A stretch of 64,000 nucleotides of DNA from Trachythela sp. YZ-2020 (lineage: Eukaryota > Cnidaria > Anthozoa > Malacalcyonacea > Clavulariidae): positions 124,001-188,000 of the forward strand of contig JADLSH010000164.1 of assembly GCA_016169945.1 (NCBI GenBank), written 5' to 3'. The position numbers and the translations under genes are program-made. The notes under the pieces are model-generated. The model was not told the origin of the DNA and did not search any database. It worked only from the letters and a program-made list of their open reading frames with translations. This document shows, piece by piece, positions 11,958 through 23,147 of this stretch. Position 1 is the stretch's first letter, and each line of letters starts with the position of its first letter.

Positions 11958-12520
11958 TTATATATTACTTTATGTAATTTTATAGTTTTTATATTTGTTA
12001 CTGCAATACTGTGTAGTTTTGTTAATACATTTCTTGAAAACTTAAAAAGGCTGATGTCTTATTATTGTATTGCTAATGATTTAAATGTTTACTCAATATA
12101 TGGCTTACAAACTCATTGTCGACAAGATTTTTGGTGATAGTATGACTGTGTTCAGGGCTTCAGGCTACCTCGTGCGTAAAATCGCGGCATTCTATTCCGA
12201 TGCACTTCCGGCTGCAATTACTGTATATGGATAATTGTCAAGCAAATTGGCAAACTCTAGCACTTTTCGGGCATAATATCATTCCTCATTTTGTGAAAAA
12301 TCGCCAAAATGCAAACAAGTTAATAAATGTACTTGTGAAACTCATTAATAATTCATGATGAAAACACAAAAGAAATCATGAGCGTGAATGAGTTTGTATA
12401 TCTGATACAGAATCATGCTGATTTACATAAACTTTAAGTTCAATTTTCTCACCAAATATCATTCATTTATTTTAAATTGTTGAAGAATACGAATGTTCTC
12501 ATCAAGACGTTTCACAAGTT

Positions 12521-12619
12521 GTTTACAACACTCGCGTCAGTGTTGTATCGGATATACAAAATCTCGTCTTCGACTCGAGTTTGTATATCCGATACAACAC
12601 GGCCGCTCGTGTTGTAAAC
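12521..12619. repeat. Long hairpin (foldback) repeat
   Basis: gtttacaacac at the left and gtgttgtaaac at the right enclose further paired arms (gtgttgtatcggatatacaa / ttgtatatccgatacaacac). The whole 99 bp can fold on itself. A related arm, tacaacacggccgctc, recurs at 34256-34271. Non-coding. Confidence 0.75.
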
Positions 12620-12980
12620 ATTACTAATTCATGTACTAATATAATAAATATTCGCTATATAAAGACAAATTTAAGTTAGTTTAATTCATGATTATGATTT
12701 TACGCATTTCAAATTTTCAACCCATTGCTTCGTTGTCAGTGGTGGTTATTATTTCTATATATTTTTTTTTGGGGGGGGGGACCAATCGAGGGGAAAACTA
12801 ATTTTGAGTGGGCAAAATCTTTCTCATAAATGTTATAAACTATACGTGTGAGACAAGTTACATTAAACTACGAGTTGACAAGTCACGCCCGTTCTGTAAC
12901 ATGTTTTCGTGCCATTTCACTTTATAACCAATCATATTTCGCGCGAAAAATCGCTAAGTGGAAAACACGCTTTAACTTAA

Positions 12981-13749
12981 GGTGGTCGGCTTAGACAAAA
13001 AAACAATATTTTTCAATTTAAAAAAAAATGAAAATATGCAATCGTTACGGCTTTCTTTATCATATCTGTATAGTTTTAAACGCAAACGTATACGCAAAAC
13101 CGAGATATACAGCTTATCCCGCATCTTCTTAGGGTAAAACCATGATTTTACCCTAAGCAAATAATGGTATGTGGTTGGTTGATTCTATTGTTCCTTTCTT
13201 CTATTATATTGTTTTATCTAAGTTATTCTAATATATGCAAAAACTTTAAACTCGGTTTTCTCAAGTGATCATTTTACAAGTTGCTGACACTCTACCGACT
13301 TTAATACTGAATAAATCTGCCCAAAAATTGTAGTGTTGTATAATTACTAATAAAACTATGATGTGAACCTCAAAAATCGTATAGAAGCAACATATATTTT
13401 GTAGCAAAGCGAATTTTATTAAATCCATTTTGCGATCGTTTCAAACAAATTAAACGTTTGAGATAATAAACTATAAATACCTATATTTTTTAGGTTTACA
13501 TGTTGGATATACCTATTGCCTATACTTTAAACTTGATTATATGTTTTTCTATTCTTCACTTCTTTGGCTATTCTGTCCGGAACAAGCGCCCCTAATCAGA
13601 CTGTTGGGGGCGTTTCTATGTTACCATGGTAACAGTACATATGCAGTTCACGCATTTAGTACCAGGAAATGATATCCTGTTATTTTCATCCAAAATATGT
13701 TTAAAAATACCAACACCGAAATTTTGTTTAAATCTTGTCTAAGACTACC
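12981..13749. mobile_element. 769-bp TTAA-flanked element, GGTGG family
   Basis: TTAA (12977-12980 and 13750-13753) flanks inverted ends ggtggtcggcttagacaa and ttgtctaagactacc, which pair with a two-base gap. No transposase inside. TTAA targets are used by piggyBac and Kolobok transposons; which one mobilised this copy is unknown. The minus ORF 12972-13160 is not convincing. Confidence 0.68.
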
Positions 13750-13885
13750 TTAACAGCCACACTGCCACAGAATATATTGGACAGCTGCGGTGTGAGAGAT
13801 ACAACTACCTGAAAAATATAAGCAGAACTTAGACGTTTCAAGCGAACGCCAGAATATATTCCCTATCAATCTATGTAAACAGACG

Positions 13886-13888
<3 letters not shown>

Positions 13889-13924
<36 letters not shown>
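13889..13924. repeat. (TAGA)n microsatellite
   Basis: About nine tetranucleotide units. The same motif ends the minus-strand LINE at 14341-14371. The sequence to its right (13925-14130) may be the 3' end of another, 5'-truncated minus-strand LINE copy. Confidence 0.8.
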
Positions 13925-14129
13925 TTGAATAATTCTAAAAAATTACAGCCAAAACTGAGCTGAATTAGATTAAGAATTTACAATAACATGTGTATGTATA
14001 TAAAACTAAGAGTATACTAAGCTAATAAATATAACTAAGACAATAAACAGCGGTAGTCACATGTACGCTTTGCATACCAATTTTTGTATATGCGTATAAG
14101 CATCGTGGCATGGTATTTAACGGCGAGTT

Positions 14130-14339
14130 CATATGGCGAGCAATCCAACCCGAAAAAGTGGTGGTCAGCTGTAAAAAAGATCGCAGGTCTTTCTTCATCC
14201 AAAAGTGTTAATACGTTGATGTATGAAATCGCCCCTACCAGGGTGAAGAACTAGCTAACCCATTTAACGATAAATTTGTTGCAGTTGGGTCGATCCTTCC
14301 GCCGCTTGAATGGAATCCACTCCCCGTCGGAGATTATCC

Positions 14340-14340
<1 letters not shown>
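14130..14340 (+). pseudogene. First fragment of a split plus-strand LINE ORF2
   Basis: Reads SNPKKWWSAVKKIAGLSSSK, then after an in-frame tag, LANPFNDKFVAVGSILPPLEW and ending DYP. The SNPKxWW block is the linker between endonuclease and reverse transcriptase that also occurs in the minus-strand LINE next door (SNPKSW). The frame stops where the (TAGA)n tail of that LINE begins and resumes at about 18680, so this is one element interrupted by another. Confidence 0.75.
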
Positions 14341-14373
<33 letters not shown>

Positions 14374-14546
14374 TTAATTAAGATAACACATAGCAGCCTA
14401 TAAGGCTGAATTGCGTGCTATAATTTACATAGATTAATAAAATAGTTAATTAATTTATACTCTATTTACACATGAATTTTTAAAATACATAATTGTAGGG
14501 TAAAAATACGCTAATATAGTAATTCAAGAGAATCAAGATCTAAAAG

Positions 14547-17456
14547 TTAGATTTTGTCATTAAAATGTCTAACGCATGAGGGTATAAAAGTGTTTTTAAA
14601 TCTGTTTGTTTTGGTTTTTGGGAGGACAAAAGTTCTTGAATGTCTCAGATTGTAACTTGAAAGGCATTTTGGTGGTATGATATCGTGCATGTTAGCCACT
14701 GGTGTTGTGCTGATTTCAGTAAAAAGTTTCTCGCATGCATCGACACGCCTGTCACTCAGAGTTTTGATGCCACATTTAGATAAGCGATCCGCATAACTCA
14801 TCTGTGGATAGATTATGGATAGAACACGCTTTTGGATCCGTTCCAGGGAGTTTGACAAATAAGAGGGTAGAGCAAAGTGGAATACTTGGCAGCTAAATTC
14901 CATAACTGGTCTAATGCAGGTAATGTAGAAGTTTAAAACATCAGTTTCAGGGACGTGGGCTCGTTTCAATTGAATGATAAAGTAGATGCGTTTGTTGGCT
15001 TTCTTAATAATGTTGTTGATATGTTGGTTCCACTTTAGATCACTGGTTATTGTCAGTCCTAAGATTCTGGCATGCTTGACTACTTCGATATGACCTGAGT
15101 TAATCTTTAGGCGAGGAAATTGTTTCTCAACTTTAGTGAAACTGATTACGATTTCCTTGCACTTCGAGGTATTTAGTTGCATCTTATTTTCTACCGACCA
15201 GTTTTGAACGCAATCGACTGCATCTTGAATATTACTGGATGAGTCTCTATGAATAATTTCTGATGCAGTAGTATCGTCAATGTATTTCCATCGCTCATGA
15301 TGAGGAGGGCGGAGGTCATTTATCATAAGAATAAACATCCAGGGTCCCAGTTTAGTTCCCTGAGGGACACCGGAAGGAATATCAATCCATTCGGACATAC
15401 AATCTCTTGCTAATTTCACTCGTTGTTGTCTGTTCATGAGGAAGTCGACCACCCATCGCTTGATGAAAGTTGGCATGGGTAAATTGATGACTTTTTTTGC
15501 TAAAATTTTGTGGTCAATCAGGTCAAAAGCCTTTTTGTAATCAAATAATACCACTCTTACAGCATTTCCAGTTCCATCAGTGGCTTGAGACCAAGTATGA
15601 ATCATAGAAATTAAAGCTTTGGTAGCAGAAGATCGAGGGATGCCACCAAATTGAAAGGGATCTATTACCGTAAGCACAGCTGGGGCGAAGTATTTTTCCA
15701 CGACAAATTCCTCCGCAAGCTTAGATAGGACAGGAGTTAACGATATTGGTCTAAGGTGTTTGTTTATATCCTTAACAGGTTTCTCCTTTGGAATAGGTGT
15801 TATATTAGCCTGTTTCCATGACAAGGGAAGCTTCCTTTGTTTGTAGGAGGAATTCAATAGGTTTGATATAGGGGGGGCAAGGATTTCGGCATAATCTCGA
15901 AGAATCCAATTTGGAATGTCATCGGGACCTGGGGCTTTGGATGGGTTTAGGCGTTTCAGTTTTTTTAACACCATTTCAATATCAGTCAGGTTCACATCTA
16001 AATCTGGTGGGTCGTCAGGGATTCCTTCGAACAGGATTCCTACGTCTGAGGCATCTAATGGACTGTAAGAATTCATTGGTTCCAATAGGCTATTATTGAT
16101 TAAATCTGAAAAACCTTTATGTTCTGTATCTTCGATATGAAGTTGATTCAGCAGGCAGCTGGTTACCGGTTTCATACCTGAAATACGTTTAACTTCCGAT
16201 CACCATGATTTCGGGTTGGACTTTTTTAGATTGGCAACTCTGGTAGCAAAATATTTTCCCCTACAGGATTTCCTCATTCTGTTCACTTTATTCCGATAGA
16301 ATTTGAAAAGAGAAGTGTTACTAGACGAAAAAGCACGTTGTCTCAGCTTTATCAGTTGTTTCAATTTTTCTGTGATCCAAGGAGTGTCGTTGCGATGGAA
16401 TTTTACCTGCTTCTCTGGCATTAGAGTATCATAACCAGTTTTAATGATGGAACATAAAAAATTACATTTATCATCGCAGGATATGGTTGAGTTTACAATA
16501 TGCCAGTCAATGTTACTCAGGAAACGACCAAGTTCATTCTTGCGTGACTGACGAGTGTCTCTTTTGATGACAGTTCTTCTACTTGAGATACCAGCAGGTC
16601 TTCTAATTTTGGGCTCAACAATTATTACATTATGGTCTGATAAACCTAGAGGAGGCAATACAATAGCTGATTTTGTATCATAAAATTTGTACATGTTCGT
16701 AAGTATGAGGTCTAGGGTATTGGTGCCTCGCGTTGGTTTGTTTACCATTTGCCTTAACTGAAAGTCACGACAGAGGTCTCTGGTATCGAACTGGTTAAAG
16801 TCACCGGCAATGATGATACCACACCCTGGGAAAAGACTATCAATTCGTGTCAAAGATTCAGATAGATATTCAAAGAGATCTGCATTGTTAGAACTTGGTG
16901 TGTGGTAAACGCATGCTGAAACGATACAGTTTATTCCTCTTGGTAATCTAGGTGGCCTAATATGTGTCCATAAAACCTCAAAGTCTGGATGTTCGATATC
17001 AGGTAGTCGTTTAAACATAATAGAGTTCTTTATATACACGCAAACGCCGCCATGGGTGCCGAAGACGCGGTCTCGCCTTGAGAGGTGATAATCAATTAAG
17101 GTCACGTGATTGTCACAAATGGATTCTCGTAGCCAGGTTTCAGTAACAAAAATTAAATCGAAACTGTTTTCAGACGTTAGAATACGTAGCTCGTCAATCT
17201 TAGGAACTAAGGACATAACGTTAGTCAACAAGATTCTTGGGGAAAATTCTGACTTTTGAGCAGGTAATGGATTCCTATTGTCTACATGTGAAGTAATACT
17301 AGAGTTTGATCTGCTGCCAATGCCACTTTCCAGGATGGGAGTATCAACGGGAATACTCTGCCTCAATGATATTAAATTATTTCCATTTCGCCCGTTTTGC
17401 TTTGGTCTGTACACACGACTACGAGAGGAAATTCTAACTGGTATTAAATTGGCCAT
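14547..17456 (-). pseudogene. LINE ORF2: AP-endonuclease and reverse transcriptase, one nonsense codon
   Basis: A single frame of about 970 codons broken only by a TGA at 16200-16202, where the family has a second Trp (SNPKSW*SEVK), so a TGG-to-TGA change is likely. The N-terminal endonuclease motifs are present: LLTNVMSLVPKIDEL, FVTETWL, GGVCVYIKN, GDFNQFD and LSDHNVI. The reverse-transcriptase motifs are intact: LNPSKAPGPDDIP, LRPISLTPVLSKL, VVLFDYKKAFDLIDH (first catalytic Asp), GVPQGTKLGPW and KYIDDTT (YxDD box). The C-terminus has the usual VLNFYITCIRPVMEFSC and LERIQKRVLSIIYP blocks. The product would nick target DNA and copy its RNA in the nucleus. The start ATG overlaps the ORF1 stop as TAATG. 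Confidence 0.9.
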
Positions 17457-18562
17457 TATACATACGTAGAGTAGTTCCCGTCGAGGGTGAAATTTGTTTT
17501 CCGTTCTGCGGAATTCTTAACAATTTCTCTCGGTCGCCATAGTTTACAACTAACAAATTTGGGCCAAAAGTTATCTTCTAGCACCTGTGAACTGAACTGT
17601 GAACTGACAGCTGAGGGAACATGGATCTTAACTGATAGTGTTCCTTTGCGTCGACTTTCTTTAACGTTATTGGCTACACCAGACAGGAAATATTTCTTTG
17701 TTTTATTTCGCTTTCTATTGACTCCAATAAAGCCCTCGGGGTCGCAAGATGACTCAATGCTATTGATTTTACGTTGAGGAGTATCACCAGGTGTATTTAT
17801 ATTGTCTGTATCAGACTTTTCACTGATGTCTTTACAAATACGGGATGCCACTGCATTTGCATAGGTCGGTTGATGTCCGTCTTTTGTTAATTGTTCAGCG
17901 CTGGTCGTGTTGTTATCCTCTATTGACTCATTTAGCACTGAAATTATTTCACGCCCATTGTTCTCAATAGGGTTTGTGAATTCATTCGAGACAATAGAGC
18001 TATCGAAAGCTGGCGTATTTGCATTACAGGTGATTTCTTGATTACAATATTCCAAGGGCAAAGATTGGTTCGCTGTAACACTTGACTTAGCCCGAATTCC
18101 ATCGCTTTTGCTAAGATTATTTTTACTTTTATCCATAAACTCTTGAAATTGTGAGATTACTGACGTTAAGTGAGAAATGGATCCCGATAATACTTGAATC
18201 GCTTCAGCATTCACTTGCTGGCCGACTTTTATGCATTCAAGGTCATCACTAACATCAGCCGATTGCACGCTTGATTGCCGGGTGTCTAAGATAGGCGATT
18301 CGTCTTCGTCGTGTTTACAGATCTCCTTGCACAGTTCTTTCATAATGACATTCGCTTTTCCATTAATGTACAAAAGGTTCTTGTTCTTCCTCCATAAAAT
18401 AGTTGAGTCATCAAACGTGAACAGCTTTTTATCACTTGCGGGCTGCGACCAAATTCCTTCCAGTTTTAGATTTTCGCTTACAAAAAGTTTTAATGATTCG
18501 AGGTCACCCGTCCATGCGAAGCTCAACTTGTCGCTTAATTTGTTATCCATAAGCAAATACAA
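17456..18562 (-). CDS. LINE ORF1 protein, 368 aa
   Basis: An uninterrupted frame from ATG at 18560-18562 to TAA at 17456-17458. The protein is hydrophilic and rich in Ser, Asn and Asp, with a basic stretch near the C-terminus (GVNRKRNKTKKY) followed by a predicted compact segment (KIHVPSAVSSQFSS). I see no zinc knuckle, PHD finger or clear RRM. ORF1 proteins of this group bind element RNA; that role is inferred from position. The TAATG overlap with ORF2 suggests that ORF2 is translated by termination-reinitiation. Confidence 0.8.
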   Translation of the reverse strand: MYLLMDNKLSDKLSFAWTGDLESLKLFVSENLKLEGIWSQPASDKKLFTFDDSTILWRKNKNLLYINGKANVIMKELCKEICKHDEDESPILDTRQSSVQSADVSDDLECIKVGQQVNAEAIQVLSGSISHLTSVISQFQEFMDKSKNNLSKSDGIRAKSSVTANQSLPLEYCNQEITCNANTPAFDSSIVSNEFTNPIENNGREIISVLNESIEDNNTTSAEQLTKDGHQPTYANAVASRICKDISEKSDTDNINTPGDTPQRKINSIESSCDPEGFIGVNRKRNKTKKYFLSGVANNVKESRRKGTLSVKIHVPSAVSSQFSSQVLEDNFWPKFVSCKLWRPREIVKNSAERKTNFTLDGNYSTYV

Positions 18563-18679
18563 AGCTTTTGGCTAGTATAAGCCTATATTCTTGATTGGTA
18601 TACAGACTTTATATGGTATATATTTGATAAAAACGAGGAGCTCGAAATTTCATGTCAGTTCGTCATGAACGCTTGCATA

Positions 18680-20000
18680 CCGAATTCCATCCGAATTCAT
18701 TATAACCGTTGAAGATACCAAAGCAGCATTACTTTCAAATAAACTTCATTCAGCTGCCGGTCCTGATGAAATATCGGCGTGGTTTCTTCGCGAAAATTCA
18801 ACCTCTTTGTGTCGCCCGCTCTGCTCCATTTTCAACTCGTCTCTCCGTCAAGGCTTTGTCCCTTCTTTGTGGAAATCTGCTATTGTTTCACCAACACCAA
18901 AAACTTCTCCTGCCCTAGACATTGACTCAGAGTTTCGTCCCATCTCCTTCACGGCCATTGTTAGCAAGATTCTGGAGTCGTTCCTTACCGCTAGCTCCTC
19001 CAGTCAATCATCAGTCAGATGGATCCTCTCCAGTTCGGCTCCCTACGAGGCTCAAGAACTAGCATGGCTCTCGTCCACCTCCTTCATAAGCGGTACGGAG
19101 CATGCGATGATCTTGGAACATCATTGCGAATCTGCTTGTTAGATTTTTCAAAAGCCTTTGATCGCATCGATCACAACATTTTATTGATAAAGCTTCAGCA
19201 AATGGCTGTACACCCAGTCCTCATAAATTGGATTGCCGACTTCTTGTCTAACAGATCATAGAGGACAAGGATTGGTCAAGACTACTCTGCCTGGAAGCAC
19301 ATCAAAGCTGGTGTTTCACAAGGAACAAAACTTGGCCCCTTACTTTTCTTGATCATGGTAAACGATCTGAAACCAACTGCCGACCTCGTCAAATTCGTAG
19401 ACGACTCCACAACATGGGACGTTCTGCACAACGACTCTCAGTCTAGTGTCCCCTCTATTGTGAATGCGTGTGAGGAATGGACATTGGATAATAACATCAA
19501 GTTGAATACTTCAAAGACCAAGGAGATGCGTGTGAACTTCTCGTTTGGCTCACCTTCCTACTCACCAATTGTGATTAACGGTCAAACAGTCGACATTGTT
19601 GATCATGTCAAGCTATTAGGCGTTACCATCTCGAACGATTTGAAATGGAACTTGCATGTCAACGCCATCTGTAAGAAGGCTTCCAAGCGTTTATACGCTC
19701 TGCGACTGTGGAAAAGAAACGCCATTCCAGTCTCTGTCCTCGTCAAAGTTTACTGCACATGTGTTAGACCTATTCTTGAGTACGCATGTGAAGCGTGGCA
19801 CAACAACCTCCCTGTGTACCTTAGTAATCAGATAGAGCACATTCAGAAGAGGGCTCTCAGAATCATCTACCCTACCTTTACTTATAGTCAAGCGATGCAC
19901 ACAGCCAAGGTTCCATCTTTGCACGAAACGATTTTAACTTCTAATATTTTTAATTATCTATTTGTTCATAATATTGTATTTTTACATAATTCTGGATATA
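18680..20000 (+). pseudogene. Second fragment of the split plus-strand LINE: reverse transcriptase
   Basis: Resumes as RIPSEFIITVEDTKAALLSN and SAAGPDEISAWFLRE, then FRPISFTAIVSKILESFL, ICLLDFSKAFDRIDHN, AGVSQGTKLGPLLFLIMVND, VKFVDDSTTWDVL (the FVDD catalytic box), YCTCVRPILEYACEAWH and IEHIQKRALRIIYP. Disruptions are a frameshift near 19010 and a TAG at 19259-19261 where CAG is expected. The C-terminus is cut short after about 19930 and the 3' UTR is interrupted at 20001 by a foldback MITE. Confidence 0.85.
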
Positions 20001-20768
20001 CAGGGTGTCCCAAAAAAAATGTCCCGACTACATTTTGTAGAATTACTATGTTAGCTTTAATGGATGTTTCGGGTTTTTATATTGGATGGAATAACTATTA
20101 TATCATGCCAATACATTGATATTTGACTGATCAAAATAGCCAACAATTTGCCTTCTAGAATCACTTAAGGTGGCGACACCAATTTTGCATCCCGTCCAAA
20201 TTATGAAAATTTGGTTAAAAGTATTTCAATATTTTTAGGACGATTTTTAAAGATAAGACCTACCTATCATCTCTAAAACTGATTATTTGTGGTCCCTATT
20301 ATCAAGATTTTGTTTCATGTAAAAATTAGTAAAAAGGAGTCGAAAGCCCTGGTAAGGTGGGGAAAATGCCTAGAATTTGCTGTTTTCCATTCATTTTGTC
20401 TCAAAACAGAAAATTCAGTGCATTTTCCTCATTCTTCATTAGTTTTTACAGTTAATGAATTCTCGATGTTAGCGACAACAAATTATGAGTTTCAGAGTAG
20501 AGAGGTAGCCATTTCCTTTAAAAATCCATTCTAAAAGTTTCGAAATATGGTTAACCTAATTTCCATAATTTGGACAAGTTGCAATATTGGTGTCGCCACC
20601 TTAAGTGATTCTAGAAGGCAAATGGTTAGTTATTTTGATCAGACAAATACCAATGAATTGGCATGATACGTTTGTTATTCAATCCAGTGCAAAAATTTGT
20701 ATCTTCAATTAAAGCTAACAAAGTAATACCACAAAATATGATGGGGGACATTTTTTGGGGACACCCTG
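20001..20768. mobile_element. 768-bp foldback MITE with mariner-like ends
   Basis: Flanked by TA (19999-20000, 20769-20770). The ends cagggtgtccc and ggacaccctg are inverted, and the complementarity continues, with gaps, for more than 200 bp on each side (for example ttctagaatcacttaaggtg at 20153-20172, mirrored near 20600). Nested within is a TTAAGGTGGCGACACCAAT / ATTGGTGTCGCCACCTTAA pair (about 20165-20604), possibly an older TTAA element carried inside. The cagggtgt start resembles the left end of the mariner at 23148, a candidate source of transposase. No coding potential. Confidence 0.82.
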
Positions 20769-20770
20769 TA

Positions 20771-21441
20771 TTGTATCTTATAGTTGTAAAACCATTGTAA
20801 TTCAGTTTTTAGCAGCAAAATTGGTTAATAACAAGGTATTTTCTTCGGTTTTATAGATCGTTGATAATTTATTAAAGAGAATTGAAATGCTAGAGTCTGT
20901 GAAAGCAACTCCGTGCAGGTGCCCCGCCTGACCTCTTTACCCGGGAATCGTCGAAGGTAGCTGAGGCTATCGACCTCTATTCACGTTACAATGCGCTGAA
21001 GGATTTTATCATTGCGTTCCCTAGTTTGCCAGCAACAACTTAGTACATTCTTTTCAATTGGGAAGACTGTTCGATTTTTAGTACGGGATAGAAGCTCCTT
21101 TAGTGTGGGTATGGAATTCCTTTTGGGCTAAAGGGTTTAAGTATATACTAAAGGGTTTAAGTACGGGCTAAGGTTTTGGTAGGGCCAGGTTTTGAGTGTG
21201 GGCTCACGTTTTTGGGCTAGGTTACTACAGTAGGTCCCTTACCGAAACTTCTTTAATTAGGATTATCCGCATCCATGTGTGTGGCCGCCAGACCTCCGCA
21301 ACTCAAAGGAGCAGGGTATGTTAGCTGTGAATAGGATACTATAAGCTTTCCCACATGCTCATACAAAATTCCCACCTGTTGGCTCTATGAATGCCTTAGA
21401 TTCTCGGTAAAATTTCCCTGGATTTAACTCCCTGCCCTATA
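20771..21441. other. LINE 3' UTR remnant and unassigned sequence
   Basis: Directly after the MITE the LINE 3' UTR seems to continue (ttgtatcttatagttgtaaa). From about 20900 the origin is unclear. There is a short imperfect repeat ctaaagggtttaagta near 21130-21165. No gene recognised. Confidence 0.4.
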
Positions 21442-22795
21442 GTCTAGGACCTGTAATGAGTTTGTATGCATTTCATTTACGACAGATAATCTAAACTGTT
21501 TTAGGCTAAAATGACCATGACAGACAGCATATGTGCCAAAACCTGTATCCGGGGCGAAATGCCTGAAAATGACCACACCCAGAAACGGCGCTATCGACAT
21601 AGCTCTATCTCCTGAACCATGAAAGCTACAGACCTTCTGAAGTGCTTATAGTGTTTAGAGTGGTCACTTTTAGGGGTGGTCATTGGAGAGTGAAATGTGT
21701 CTAGGTATAATATTTTACAGGAAAATGACTATGCACATCCCATGTCAACTGCTAATTATACATCACATAACTTCATACACATTAGAGAGGCTATATTTTC
21801 TTAGTTCCTACATCTTTTTGTCATAGGATAAAAAATTATACTTATTTCAATATAATACTAAAAGATTTCATGAGGGTTGATATTGTTTTGTTGAGATATA
21901 ATACAGTTAATTTTACTTACCCCCGGCCAAAACATATTTATAAAACGTTTGGGGTTGTAAACTCAAACGGTTTGGAAGCTCTGTGTTTAATTTTTCGATT
22001 GGAACCTTTCTACAATCAAGTATTTTTGGATACTGTAAACTAAATACGTTTGAAGACGAAAAAATGTGATAAATCGAGAAGAGAAGCGGCGAGACATTGC
22101 ACCGGAGCGATAATTGAGCAAAACATCGATTCTACAAATATCGAAGATAAACACACTGCACTACTTCAAAACCTGACGAAACTTGGTTGGATTATTCTTT
22201 AGTCAACTATCATTATGTTCAAGTACAACCGTTGTGGATAATAGTTGCAAGGCTCGGTGATAAAAAGCAAATAAAAATACAAAGTATGGCTGAAATCGTG
22301 TTTTGGCGTGGGGTAAGTGAAATTAACTGTATTATATCTCAACAAAACAATATCAACTTTCATTAAATCTTTCAGTATTATATTGAAATAAGTATAGTTT
22401 TTTATCCCATGACAAAAATATTTAGGAAATAAGAAAATATAGCCTTTCTGAGGTGTTTGATGTTATGTGATGTATAATTAGCAGTTGACATGGGATGTGC
22501 ATAATCATTTTCTTGTAAAATATTATACCTAGACACATTTCACTCTCCAATGACCACCCCTAAAAGTGACCACTCTAAACACTATAAGCACTTCAGAAAG
22601 TCTGTAGGTTTCATGGTTCAGGAGATAGAGCTATGTCGATAGTGCCGTTTCTGGGTGTGGTCATTTTCAGGCATTTCGACCCGGATACGGGTTTTGCCGC
22701 ATATGCCATGTTGTCCGTCATGGTCATTTTACCCTAAACAGTTGATATCATCTGTCCTAAATGAAATGCATACAAACTCATTACCGGTCCTAGAC
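21442..22795. mobile_element. 1.35-kb foldback element with arms near 500 bp
   Basis: gtctagg at the left and cctagac at the right are flanked by TA. About 490 bp at 21442-21935 is mirrored at 22300-22795 with roughly 90% identity by eye (for example gtttgtatgcatttcattta at both ends). The 360-bp centre has no ORF. A third copy of one arm stands alone at 40912-41290. The arms contain tandem-like gtggtcattttcaggcattt phrases. Likely a non-autonomous Tc1/mariner-type or foldback family. Confidence 0.85.
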
Positions 22796-23147
22796 TACTA
22801 GAGATCTTAAGAATTACAAAGTTAGGTTCTCTGAGCTACATTATCATTACGTTATTGCTAACGATCCAATGCCGTCGAAAGAAATTCTATATTGTGGATC
22901 GGGGGACATCTTCCCGTAGAAAATGTTTGCAGTTTTCAATGCCTTTTAGACCGCATTTCCCACGTCTTTAAGAAGTATTTTTGAATACATAGAACCAAAA
23001 TGACTGAATTTATAAATATTATTTGAATAATTTCAAATACTGGATCAAATTTTAAAATTTCTTAGGAATTCCTTAAAAATTTCATTTCTTTAAAAAATAT
23101 TTGATAAACATTGAATAATTCGGGTTCCTGAGCACTTTATAATACTA
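22796..23147. other. Intron or intergenic sequence, nothing recognised
   Basis: About 350 bases with no convincing ORF, repeat pair or RNA gene. Confidence 0.4.

Larger units (their letters stand above)
14341..18680 (-). mobile_element. Near full-length non-LTR retrotransposon (CR1/Jockey group)
   Basis: On minus, in order: a 5' UTR (about 18563-18680), ORF1 (17456-18562), ORF2 (14547-17456), a 3' UTR, and a (TCTA)n tail at the plus-strand left edge (14341-14371). It is inserted in opposite orientation within a degraded plus-strand LINE of the same broad type. Only one stop codon separates it from coding intactness. The exact 5' end and target duplication could not be fixed. Confidence 0.85.
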
